A DNA stretch of 5,888 bases from Bacteroidia bacterium (GCA_025996835.1 BNTU01000155.1:1-5888), one strand, 5' to 3'. Counted from the first letter of the stretch, positions 1 through 5,803 are shown. Numbers and translations are program-made. The notes: a model not told the origin generated them from the letters alone.

Positions 1-129
1 CGATTGGTAGATATTGTACAAGTCTTCCCTCACAACTTGGGGTCTAAGGTCTTTTTGGTGTTTAAACCCCTGAGCATTAACACTTAGTGCCAAAAAGACA
101 CTGCACAGAAAAACAAATATTTTTTTCAT
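1..129 (-). CDS. Exported protein of unknown function, N-terminal 43 codons only
   Basis: Translation from the ATG at 127-129 begins MKKIFVFLCSVFLALSVNAQ and continues GFKHQKDLRPQVVREDLY before leaving the window. The first 20 residues form a classic Sec signal peptide: two lysines, a hydrophobic core, then an N-A-Q ending typical of Bacteroidota, with signal peptidase I cleavage expected after the alanine or glutamine. There is no lipobox cysteine at the cleavage point, so a periplasmic or outer-membrane protein is more likely than a lipoprotein. The start is supported by a promoter 39 bases upstream and by the signal peptide beginning exactly there. The mature part is too short to assign a family. 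The gene has its own promoter and is probably transcribed separately from the methyltransferase remnant upstream. Confidence 0.8.
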   Translation of the reverse strand, partial: MKKIFVFLCSVFLALSVNAQGFKHQKDLRPQVVREDLYNIYQS

Positions 130-167
130 ACGTAAATAAAATTAAATCGTGAATAATTATTTGCAGG

Positions 168-199
168 CAAAGGTACGAATTTATTTTCCATATAGCCAA
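168..199 (-). promoter_or_regulatory. Bacteroidota-type promoter for the exported protein
   Basis: On the minus strand TACCTTTG (175-168) matches the TAnnTTTG -7 element, and TTG (199-197) lies 21 bases upstream as the -33 element. The expected start of transcription is near 160-163, giving a leader of roughly 30-35 bases. The -33 element begins only a few bases after the stop codon of the methyltransferase remnant. Confidence 0.7.
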
Positions 200-205
200 A
201 CACAT

Positions 206-796
206 TTAAGAATTGAACTTGCCGCCCCTCATACATCCGCGTTGCCGCATGGCTTCAAAGGTGAGGATGGCTGTTGATACGCTCACGTTGAGCGAGTCGA
301 TGACTCCTCGCATGGGGATTTTGATACGGGCGTATGTGCTTTGTGTGCAGGAAATTACGGGCTTCTTCGTTGCTGCATACGGCAATGGGCACTGTGAACA
401 GACAGCCTACACTCGACCTTACTACATTGGGGTTGTAAATATCCGTTGCGGGGTCGCAAACGATGACGGCATCGGCTTTGGCGGCATCGGCGGTGCGCAA
501 GATTGCACCCAAATTGCCGGGTTTTTCCACAGCTTCCAACACGATAACAAACGGATTGTCAGGCAGTTGCAAATCTTGTAAGTTGTGCGATTTGGGGTGC
601 GCCAATGCCAAAATTCCGTCCGAGCCTTCGCGGTAGGCAATTTTTGAAACACGGCTTCGCTCACTTCCTCCGCCATTTCATTCCCGTGTCGGCAAGCCTC
701 TGACACTAATTGCATCACCTCCGGATAATTCGCTGTGTGCAACAATTCGGGGCAGACAAACACCGCTTCAAACCGGTATTTTCCGGCTATTTCTTG
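206..796 (-). pseudogene. Decayed SpoU/TrmH-family RNA 2'-O-methyltransferase
   Basis: Three pieces of one SPOUT methyltransferase can be read. Piece 1 (about 796-645) gives EIAGKYRFEAVFVCPELL and ends VSEAVFQK. Piece 2 (about 645-335), in another frame, gives IAYREGSDGILALAHPKSHN and then the SAM-domain motif 1, EKPGNLGAILRTADA. Piece 3 (328-206), back in the first frame, gives RIKIPMRGVIDSLNVSVSTA, which is SPOUT motif 3, and ends ...GGKFNS. The first break is at an A run (T run 641-645 on the plus strand); one extra A would restore the frame. At the second break (about 329-345) the roughly 40 residues that normally carry motif 2 (G-x-E-x-x-G-L) are gone. The first 40 or so residues of the usual protein of about 250 residues are also missing, because the GT2 stop codon lies immediately upstream. 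Intact relatives methylate a ribose in rRNA or tRNA using SAM. This copy lacks part of the SAM-binding knot and should be inactive. Confidence 0.85.
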
Positions 797-1723
797 CTAA
801 AAATACTCCGAGTTTTTCCCACGTCGCCAATTTTTGAACCGTTTCTTGCTGAATTTTCGCAAAAATTTTGTGGAATATTCCCAGCCATTTGTTTTCACTA
901 ATCGCGGCACTGACAGTATTGCTTGCAACCGGCTGGCGTTGTATAGTTTTGTCCACCAGTAATTTACATTTTTTTTCACTTGATGTCCTTGACCATAGCG
1001 GTTCAAATAGTCAACTGACCAACATGCCATTTTGAATCTTAATTTTTGCGTTTTTGCTCTTTTGTCTGTCATCAGAGAGCCTTTTCGTTCTGTTACGCAA
1101 TAAATGTCGTAGTCGGCTATTGTTTGATTGGTTGTGACGACGCTCAATTTATTCACAAACGGGAGGTCTTCTGAGGTGTATATTTCGGGGAACGAAAGCG
1201 CGTGCTGCCGTATCACGTCATGTTTTATGAATCGCGCCCAACAGACGGCAAGCCGGAATGCAATCTCCCAATTGCCGGTTTTTTGAATGTGCTTCAGCCG
1301 ATTGTTTAAATATTCTTCCCGATTGGCGAGCTGCAAGGTATCCGAATCCACGCTGTTGCAAAAAAAGAACACCACATCATGCTCATCATCAGCATATTGA
1401 GTCATCGCTTCGTCCACGCACGGCATAAAAAAATCGTCCGCATCGGCAAAAACAATCCATTTGCCTTTGGCATGTTCCAACCCTATGTTACGGGCATAAC
1501 CGGCACCTTTCCTGCCTTTTTCATTTTTGGCAAAAACAAATTCAACATGCGGGTATTTTGGTAAAGACGTGGCACGCCACGTCTCTACAATGTCGGCATC
1601 GCTGTTGTCATCCACCACAATAACCTGAATATCATCCCGTTGTGGGATGGATGCCAGACAACGTTCCAATAATTTTGGAATGTTTTTGTGCGGGATTATG
1701 ATACTGTAATTTATCGTGTTCAT
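797..1723 (-). CDS. Family 2 glycosyltransferase (GT-A fold)
   Basis: This 308-residue protein starts MNTINYSIIIPHKNIPKLLE and has the standard GT2 layout. The nucleotide-binding strand and VVDDNSD lie at residues 36-42, GAGYARNIGLEHAKGKW at 73-89, the metal/nucleotide DxD-type motif ADADD at 93-97, and the ED of the catalytic-base region (TSEDLPF) at 183-189. The C-terminus is basic (KFLRKFSKKRFKNWRRGK), suggesting membrane-surface association at the cytoplasmic face. It probably adds a sugar to a lipid-linked LPS or capsule glycan; donor and acceptor cannot be told. It starts 11 bases after the GT10 stop, so the two are co-transcribed. Residues 46-54 (VETWRATSL) are encoded by a palindromic DNA repeat and look like an insertion or replacement in a surface loop between the first two conserved blocks. 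The TAG stop is followed in the same frame by the methyltransferase remnant. Confidence 0.9.
   Translation of the reverse strand: MNTINYSIIIPHKNIPKLLERCLASIPQRDDIQVIVVDDNSDADIVETWRATSLPKYPHVEFVFAKNEKGRKGAGYARNIGLEHAKGKWIVFADADDFFMPCVDEAMTQYADDEHDVVFFFCNSVDSDTLQLANREEYLNNRLKHIQKTGNWEIAFRLAVCWARFIKHDVIRQHALSFPEIYTSEDLPFVNKLSVVTTNQTIADYDIYCVTERKGSLMTDKRAKTQKLRFKMACWSVDYLNRYGQGHQVKKNVNYWWTKLYNASRLQAILSVPRLVKTNGWEYSTKFLRKFSKKRFKNWRRGKNSEYF
1561..1588. repeat. 28-base near-palindromic interspersed repeat inside the GT2 gene
   Basis: Two 13-base arms read GTAAAGACGTGGC (1561-1573) and GCCACGTCTCTAC (1576-1588) around a 2-base centre. They are complementary except at one position, which becomes a G-U pair in the minus-strand RNA. 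Read on the minus strand the repeat begins exactly on a codon boundary (GTA GAG ACG TGG CGT GCC ACG TCT TTA) and adds VETWRATSL without breaking the frame. The arm starting GTAGAGACG resembles dispersed palindromes that I recall from Bacteroidota and cyanobacterial genomes; that family link is from memory and not tested here. There is no second copy in this window. Confidence 0.75.
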
Positions 1724-1734
1724 GTCATTATATT

Positions 1735-2631
1735 TTAAAAATATCTCATTGTCACATACTGCTTGCGAAAGCCATAACGAGGTCGTTTCAACGCATCTTC
1801 TTTGTTTTGCTCAACGATATGCTCCAAAAAGTGTGAAAAAACCTCTTCCCAATGCTTGTAAGTGTCATTTATCAGCCATGGCTTTTTTAATTTTTCCAAA
1901 TAGGCCGCATCATCATTATCCAATCGGATGACCTCTTCGATGGCTTTGTTCACCTCCGAGTGATTTTTCAAATAAATAATGGCATCCAAATTAAAATCTT
2001 TATGCACGGAGGGATTGCCCCAGTATATCGGCAACGAATTTACTTGCATCGGTTGCATTAGTTTTTCAGTCGTGTAGCCATCCACTGCGGAGTTTTCAAA
2101 GGCAATGGTAAACTTGTAATTTGAAATAAAATCCAATTTGTTTTCAACCGGATGCCCGATATTGTTTTCGAGTTGTCCGCCCGAATCAACCTGCTTGTAT
2201 TCGGATAATTTTTTGAAGAACTGAAGCCGAACAGGGTCTGCCTGGTCGCCATTTGTATAAACAAAATTGCAAAATTTCCGGTTCAACAACCACTCATCGC
2301 TTGGTACGTTTTTGTCGTACAGTGTATTAAAGTGCTGTGTCACAACATATAAAGGCAATCTTAAATAACGGTCGCCAAATGTGAGATGGTCAAATCCCAG
2401 CGCATAATCGCACAAATTGAAATCAGGGACAATGTTTTCGCCCGTAAAAAAAATCTTAACACATTTTTTGTATTTCAAATGATTGGGACTAAAGCATGAA
2501 AAAAACAAATAATCGGGACGTTTCTCGTCAATGATGATATCATATTTTTTTGCCAAAACGCGATAAATAAAATTATCCGTAACATCAAAATTAGCCCAAA
2601 AATCGGTGAAATATATTTTTAATGTCTTCAT
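1735..2631 (-). CDS. GT10-family alpha-1,3-fucosyltransferase
   Basis: This 298-residue protein (from MKTLKIYFTDFW) fits the bacterial GT10 family, which moves fucose from GDP-fucose to GlcNAc or glucose in Lewis-type or O-antigen glycans. Visible landmarks are FFTGENIVPDF at 61-71 and the family signature around the GDP-fucose site: FTIAFENSAVDGYTTEKL at 174-191, followed by PIYWGNPSV at 201-209. There is no signal peptide or membrane segment; the C-terminus is rich in basic and aromatic residues (KRPRYGFRKQYVTMRYF), as in enzymes peripherally bound to the inner membrane. The ATG at 2631 lies 1 base after the toxin stop (TAA A ATG). An alternative ATG at 2643 would overlap the toxin by 11 bases and has a better purine-rich stretch (GAGAAG) upstream; the family alignment favours 2631. 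The gene is more AT-rich than the amylase, suggesting acquisition. Confidence 0.9.
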   Translation of the reverse strand: MKTLKIYFTDFWANFDVTDNFIYRVLAKKYDIIIDEKRPDYLFFSCFSPNHLKYKKCVKIFFTGENIVPDFNLCDYALGFDHLTFGDRYLRLPLYVVTQHFNTLYDKNVPSDEWLLNRKFCNFVYTNGDQADPVRLQFFKKLSEYKQVDSGGQLENNIGHPVENKLDFISNYKFTIAFENSAVDGYTTEKLMQPMQVNSLPIYWGNPSVHKDFNLDAIIYLKNHSEVNKAIEEVIRLDNDDAAYLEKLKKPWLINDTYKHWEEVFSHFLEHIVEQNKEDALKRPRYGFRKQYVTMRYF

Positions 2632-2632
2632 T

Positions 2633-2989
2633 TTATCTTTCATTAGCTTCTTCTCTATTAAATTTATATTCACGTGTATCAATATAAATTCTATTGCGAA
2701 GGTTTTCCGGATCTTGCCGTGTATTCCACACATCAGCGATATAGACCGTACCTTTTTCTATGTAATACACTACTTTGTATGTTTTTCTGACAATTAAGGA
2801 ACGGAATGTTTCCGGGCGGTATGCCAATAAAGGTTCCCTGAAACCTATTTCCGGATATTTTGCAAGCTGTTTGGTAGCCTGCCGTATATCGAACACAAGT
2901 TTAATGGCAGCTTGCTCACTTCTTTCGTTGTAAAAACGAAAAATACCGCTTAATGCCTCCTCTGCTAATGGCAACCAAATTATAACCAT
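2633..2989 (-). CDS. RelE/ParE-family toxin of a type II toxin-antitoxin module
   Basis: This 118-residue protein has the ParE/RelE fold pattern: an N-terminal strand (MVIIWLPLAEEAL), two helices including ERSEQAAIKLVFDIRQATKQ (22-41), the family phrase LAKYPEIGFREP (42-53), then strands FRSLIVRKTYKVVYYIE (62-78) and VYIADVWNTRQDPENL (82-97). Family members act in the cytoplasm, either cutting mRNA on the ribosome (RelE) or poisoning gyrase (ParE); the sequence alone does not decide. An unusually charged tail of about 20 residues (98-118) extends beyond the usual end of the fold. The start overlaps the antitoxin end by 10 bases (ATGGTTATAA), typical of translationally coupled antitoxin-first modules. 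Its stop is 1 base from the fucosyltransferase start, so toxin translation may also feed the glycosyltransferase genes. Confidence 0.88.
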   Translation of the reverse strand: MVIIWLPLAEEALSGIFRFYNERSEQAAIKLVFDIRQATKQLAKYPEIGFREPLLAYRPETFRSLIVRKTYKVVYYIEKGTVYIADVWNTRQDPENLRNRIYIDTREYKFNREEANER

Positions 2990-3222
2990 TCAGGGTGTCT
3001 GTCAAACATTTCTTCGTGAGTGATGCCTAAACCCAATCGCGCATCCAAAACAGATTGCTCTATGCGCGTTAATTTTTCTTCATTCGTAAAACAACATGGA
3101 TATACCTCATTGGCACCCTTTATTGTATGGATATACGCCACTACTGCCGACATTTCATCCGGTTCATCAAGGACTGAATGAAATTTTTGCTTGCTCGTTG
3201 CATTCAAATTCGTTGTGTTCAT
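2980..3222 (-). CDS. Small antitoxin-like protein paired with the RelE/ParE toxin
   Basis: The protein is 80 residues long, starting MNTTNLNATSKQKF, and lies directly upstream of the toxin with a 10-base overlap, the usual antitoxin position. Its N-terminal half is not a recognisable DNA-binding domain. The C-terminal half, NEEKLTRIEQSVLDARLGLG (47-66) followed by ITHEEMFDRHPEWL (67-80), has the amphipathic helix and 'hHEEhFxxHPxW' type ending that I associate with Bacteroidota antitoxins and which could wrap the toxin. Two adjacent cysteines (43-44) are unusual for an antitoxin. The ATG at 3222 is chosen because the promoter -7 element lies at 3254-3247, which excludes the longer reading frame reaching to 3324. 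Function is inferred mainly from position; confidence in it being a gene is high, in the family lower. Confidence 0.8.
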   Translation of the reverse strand: MNTTNLNATSKQKFHSVLDEPDEMSAVVAYIHTIKGANEVYPCCFTNEEKLTRIEQSVLDARLGLGITHEEMFDRHPEWL

Positions 3223-3240
3223 AACATTATTATTAAAAAT

Positions 3241-3250
3241 TTTGCGCAAA
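3241..3250. promoter_or_regulatory. Candidate operator palindrome at the toxin-antitoxin promoter
   Basis: TTTGCGCAAA is a perfect 10-base palindrome that covers the last bases of the -7 element and the expected transcription start of the antitoxin-toxin genes. A protein bound here would block initiation, as in autoregulated type II modules. That use is inferred from position only. Confidence 0.4.
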
Positions 3251-3276
3251 GGTACATATTTTATTTTGATTTTCAG
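3247..3276 (-). promoter_or_regulatory. Promoter of the antitoxin-toxin-glycosyltransferase cassette
   Basis: TACCTTTG (3254-3247, minus strand) is a clear -7 element 24 bases upstream of the antitoxin start. The -33 element is poor: CTG at 3276-3274 is 19 bases further up, in place of TTG. It overlaps the stop codon of the DUF3575-like gene. No other good promoter is seen between the four cassette genes, so it may serve all of them. Confidence 0.6.
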
Positions 3277-3950
3277 AAAAGTTGATAAACAAGCGATATA
3301 CTCACTGCTGTGGGACCTTTCCACCAGCCGTAGTCTTTCAGAGCCGGATGGGTTTCATAATGATATCCCTCGCTATAGGTGAAGTATTTTTTGTTGTAAA
3401 ATTCCATGTAGCCCAAGGTCATGCCGAGGTCAAGCAGCAAGCTACGGGAGAGGCTGAATTGGTAGCCTGCCGCCAGTCCGACACTCCAAAAGTCGCCTTG
3501 CTCGCCGCTCGTGTTTGCCACGCAGTATTGTCCTGCGGAATATTCCACACCTGCATACATACGCAGGGCTGCTCCCAAATAGTAGCGCACTTGTGGTGCT
3601 ATATACCACAGCCGTCGTTGTTTTTCGTCCAAATCCCACGGTGCCACAGCAACGTTAACCAAGATTCCAAGCCTGCTCATGGGGGAATATTCAAGACCAA
3701 CGCTTGGTGCGGTTACTATCCAGTTAGCAAGATTTGCCCGCAGATAGAAAAGATTTGCGGCATTGGTAGTGTCTTTTTTGGGCTTTGGTGCGGCGGGCTT
3801 GGGCGCAACGTTCCGTTGAGTTGAAAACGTGGTAGGTTCATAAGTCGGACGTGAAGTCACAATCTGTGCTCTTCTGTTCTGTCCATCAACCGTTGGGCAA
3901 CAGAGAGTTATGCACGATACTAATATAACAAATGCTTTTAACGGATTCAT
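3273..3950 (-). CDS. DUF3575-like outer-membrane beta-barrel protein
   Basis: This 225-residue protein has a signal peptide (MNPLKAFVILVSCITLCCPT, cleavage probably near VDG-Q at 22-24). A Thr/Pro-rich linker with repeated APKPAAPKPKK (49-59) follows. After that come alternating strands such as NLFYLRANLANWIVTAPSVG (66-85), LGILVNVAVAPWDLD, RLWYIAPQVRYYLGAALRMY and VGLAAGYQFSLSRSLLLDLG, ending in a terminal phenylalanine (SISLVYQLF), the usual outer-membrane insertion signal. The block 'P.VGLEYSPMSRLGILVNV' and 'QVRYYLG...MYAGVEYSAGQY' fits the Bacteroidota DUF3575 family, whose role is unknown. It starts 19 bases after the amylase stop with no clear promoter between, so it is probably co-transcribed with it, though no functional link to a cytoplasmic amylase is obvious. 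A cysteine pair at 17-18 lies inside the signal sequence and does not form a good lipobox. Confidence 0.82.
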   Translation of the reverse strand: MNPLKAFVILVSCITLCCPTVDGQNRRAQIVTSRPTYEPTTFSTQRNVAPKPAAPKPKKDTTNAANLFYLRANLANWIVTAPSVGLEYSPMSRLGILVNVAVAPWDLDEKQRRLWYIAPQVRYYLGAALRMYAGVEYSAGQYCVANTSGEQGDFWSVGLAAGYQFSLSRSLLLDLGMTLGYMEFYNKKYFTYSEGYHYETHPALKDYGWWKGPTAVSISLVYQLF

Positions 3951-3969
3951 ATTGCGCTTTAATTGTCAA

Positions 3970-5643
3970 TTAACGTTTAAATGTCAATTTTTGTTTATTT
4001 TGCAAATCCACCGGTTTCACAAGCGTTGCTATTGTTGCATCCCAACCACCCACACTTACCGTATAAAAAGTGTCGCACAACGCATTGTTAGTGAAACCAA
4101 AATAGTCAAACGCATGAGCCGGCAAAAAAACGGATACCTCGCGAGCATATTCATCAAAATTGGCAACCACCAAAACCAATTCCTTGCCATCGCTACGCAA
4201 AAAAGCAAACTGCCTGTCGGGATTAAACCCGTCGCTATGCGGATTAACATACATCAAATCGAAAAAACCACCCGCCCGAAAAACCGCATGAGAACGGCTC
4301 AAATTCAACCACTCACCATAACGCTCCCGCAACGCCTTCTGCTCATTGCTAACCGATAACTGGTAACTGGTAACTGGTAACCGGTAACTGCTAATCGCCC
4401 AATAATCAAAAATCGAGGTGCGCCCATCGCAGCCCGAAAATCCCTCCGCATCCATCCCGCGCTCGCCAATTTCCTGACCAAAATAGAGCATAAACGGGTT
4501 GGTATTCATCAGCAGCGCAACAGCCAATGCCGGAATGGCGCGTTGCGGATTGCCGGCAAAAAAGTCAGATGCAATGCGCTGTTCGTCATGATTTTCCAAA
4601 AAATTGAGCATCTGCGGCTGAATATCGCTCACCGATTGCCAGCAAGCCGTGATGGCACTTGCCGACTGATGCCCCTCCACAATAGCCCGCAAGGTATCGT
4701 ATAACCCCACTTTGTCGTAGAGATAATCAAATTTGCCGCGATGCAGATAGTTCCGATATTGGGCGGGATTGTAAATCTCGGCGATAAAAATAAGGTGAGG
4801 ATGCTGCTTTTTGACCTTGGGAATGGCATATTCCCAAAACTCCACCGGCACCATTTCCGCCATATCGCAACGAAACCCATCCACCTGTTTGTCCGCCCAA
4901 AACAACAAAATATCCAGCATCTTTTTCCAAGTGTCCGGCACCGGCGAAAAATGCGCTTTTCCACCATTCAAATAGTCCACCCCATAATTCAATTTAACCG
5001 TTTCAAACCAATCATTAGGCGTAGGATGGGGGCTAAAGCAATCATTCCCCGTAGCCTTCGCCGGAAACTCATAGTAAGGATTTTTGCCATGGCGGGCTTG
5101 ATATTTTGGAGGCTGCAAAGCCTGTCCGGGCAGATAATAAAAATTGTTCTTCGCCGAAAACGAGGCGTGAGTGTTGTCTAAGGCACCCAAATCAATCACC
5201 GAATCGGGCTTGGCATCCGAATAATATTCGCGAGCCACATGGTTGGGCACAAAGTCGATGATGACTTTCAACTCGGCTTTGTGGGTGCGCTTGACCAAAG
5301 CCTCAAATTCAGCCATGCGGTCAGGCACATCGTCCGCCAAATCGGGGTCAATGTCGTAATAGTCTTTAATGGCATAAGGCGAGCCTGCCTTGCCTTTCAC
5401 CACAGTCGGATGGTCGGGGCGAATGTTGGGATAAACAGTCTGCGTGGTATGTTCCAACACGCCGGTATACCAAATATGGCTGATGCCCAACTTTTTAATT
5501 TCCCTCAGCACACTGCCCGAAAACGCCGACAACTTGCCGCACCCATTCTCCGTGATTGTGCCATTAGGAACAGGATTTGGCGTACTGTTGCCAAACAATC
5601 GCGGCAAAACCTCGTAAATAGTTATCTTTTCTGTTGTATGCAT
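3970..5643 (-). CDS. Cytoplasmic GH13 alpha-amylase family glycoside hydrolase
   Basis: With the ATG at 5643 the protein has 557 residues. All GH13 signatures are present: region I DFVPNH at 130-135; region II GFRCDMAEM at 256-264 with nucleophile D260; region III FIAEIYN at 286-292 with acid/base E289; and region IV FLENHDEQR at 348-356 with transition-state Asp 353. The N-terminus ITIYEVLPRLFGN has no signal peptide, so it acts on internal alpha-glucans (glycogen or imported maltodextrins). A beta-sandwich domain C follows from about 440. Start choice: a GTG at 5673 overlaps the -7 promoter element and cannot be used; ATGs at 5664, 5652 and 5643 are in frame. Relatives begin just before the IY strand, and 5643 leaves a leader of about 24 bases, whereas 5664 would be almost leaderless. 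Residues 417-432 are encoded by a heptamer tandem repeat and replace the region that in relatives links the barrel to domain C. Confidence 0.92.
   Translation of the reverse strand: MHTTEKITIYEVLPRLFGNSTPNPVPNGTITENGCGKLSAFSGSVLREIKKLGISHIWYTGVLEHTTQTVYPNIRPDHPTVVKGKAGSPYAIKDYYDIDPDLADDVPDRMAEFEALVKRTHKAELKVIIDFVPNHVAREYYSDAKPDSVIDLGALDNTHASFSAKNNFYYLPGQALQPPKYQARHGKNPYYEFPAKATGNDCFSPHPTPNDWFETVKLNYGVDYLNGGKAHFSPVPDTWKKMLDILLFWADKQVDGFRCDMAEMVPVEFWEYAIPKVKKQHPHLIFIAEIYNPAQYRNYLHRGKFDYLYDKVGLYDTLRAIVEGHQSASAITACWQSVSDIQPQMLNFLENHDEQRIASDFFAGNPQRAIPALAVALLMNTNPFMLYFGQEIGERGMDAEGFSGCDGRTSIFDYWAISSYRLPVTSYQLSVSNEQKALRERYGEWLNLSRSHAVFRAGGFFDLMYVNPHSDGFNPDRQFAFLRSDGKELVLVVANFDEYAREVSVFLPAHAFDYFGFTNNALCDTFYTVSVGGWDATIATLVKPVDLQNKQKLTFKR
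4347..4395. repeat. Seven-unit tandem heptamer repeat (consensus TGGTAAC) within the amylase gene
   Basis: Seven consecutive 7-base units fill 49 bases. From left to right they are TGCTAAC, CGATAAC, TGGTAAC three times (4361-4381), CGGTAAC and TGCTAAT. The central units are identical and the flanks are degenerate, as expected of a slippage-generated array. On the amylase strand the unit GTTACCA has no stop in any frame and gives the cyclic heptapeptide VTSYQLP whichever frame is used; here it reads SSYRLPVTSYQLSVS. On the plus strand TGGTAA would stop every frame. It resembles the heptamer STRR repeats of cyanobacteria in form; whether it belongs to a dispersed Bacteroidota family is untested. 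Confidence 0.88.
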
Positions 5644-5672
5644 ATCTTGCATATTCTTATCCATTTTGGGCA

Positions 5673-5702
5673 CAAAAGTACGGAATATTTTTAAAATACC
5701 AA
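5673..5702 (-). promoter_or_regulatory. Promoter of the amylase gene
   Basis: TTG (5702-5700) and TACTTTTG (5680-5673) on the minus strand are separated by 19 bases, a near-ideal Bacteroidota promoter. Transcription should begin near 5665-5668, upstream of the ATGs at 5652 and 5643 and almost on the ATG at 5664. Confidence 0.75.
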
Positions 5703-5712
5703 TTATTTTATC

Positions 5713-5720
5713 TACCTTTG
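5713..5720 (+). promoter_or_regulatory. Possible weak plus-strand -7 element
   Basis: TACCTTTG matches TAnnTTTG but no TTG is found at the right distance upstream (the stretch there is T/A only). If active it would start a transcript reading through a short inverted repeat and the second, better promoter. Confidence 0.3.
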
Positions 5721-5743
5721 CAGCAATTCAGCCTCAAAAAATA

Positions 5744-5760
5744 ATTCATTGAAAATGAAT
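5744..5760 (+). repeat. Short AT-rich inverted repeat
   Basis: ATTCATT (5744-5750) and AATGAAT (5754-5760) are perfect 7-base complements around GAA. It lies between the two plus-strand promoter candidates and 13 bases before the -33 element of the second. It could bind a dimeric regulator, but it is short and AT-rich and may be chance. Confidence 0.3.
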
Positions 5761-5772
5761 GGTATAGAAAAC

Positions 5773-5803
5773 TTGCAAAAATAAAAATTTCCGGCTATCT
5801 TTG
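5773..5803 (+). promoter_or_regulatory. Strong plus-strand promoter reading out of the window
   Basis: TTG (5773-5775), a 20-base spacer and TATCTTTG (5796-5803) make a complete Bacteroidota promoter, divergent from the amylase promoter. Transcription should begin near 5808-5811, and the first ATG in the transcript is at 5876, giving a leader of about 65 bases with a hairpin in it. Confidence 0.7.

Noticed and set aside
3282..3824. A 180-codon plus-strand open frame opposite the DUF3575-like gene
   Set aside because: It is antisense to a gene with signal peptide, beta-strand pattern and terminal aromatic residue; its own translation is rich in Cys and His without a domain and has no promoter.
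5239..5694. A 151-codon plus-strand open frame opposite the amylase N-terminus
   Set aside because: It is an antisense shadow of conserved GH13 sequence and shows no recognisable protein features.
5755..5784. Nine-codon plus-strand mini-ORF (MNGIENLQK) after the weak TACCTTTG box
   Set aside because: It is too short to judge, the promoter lacks a -33 element, and the ORF overlaps the -33 element of the better promoter. A leader peptide cannot be supported.
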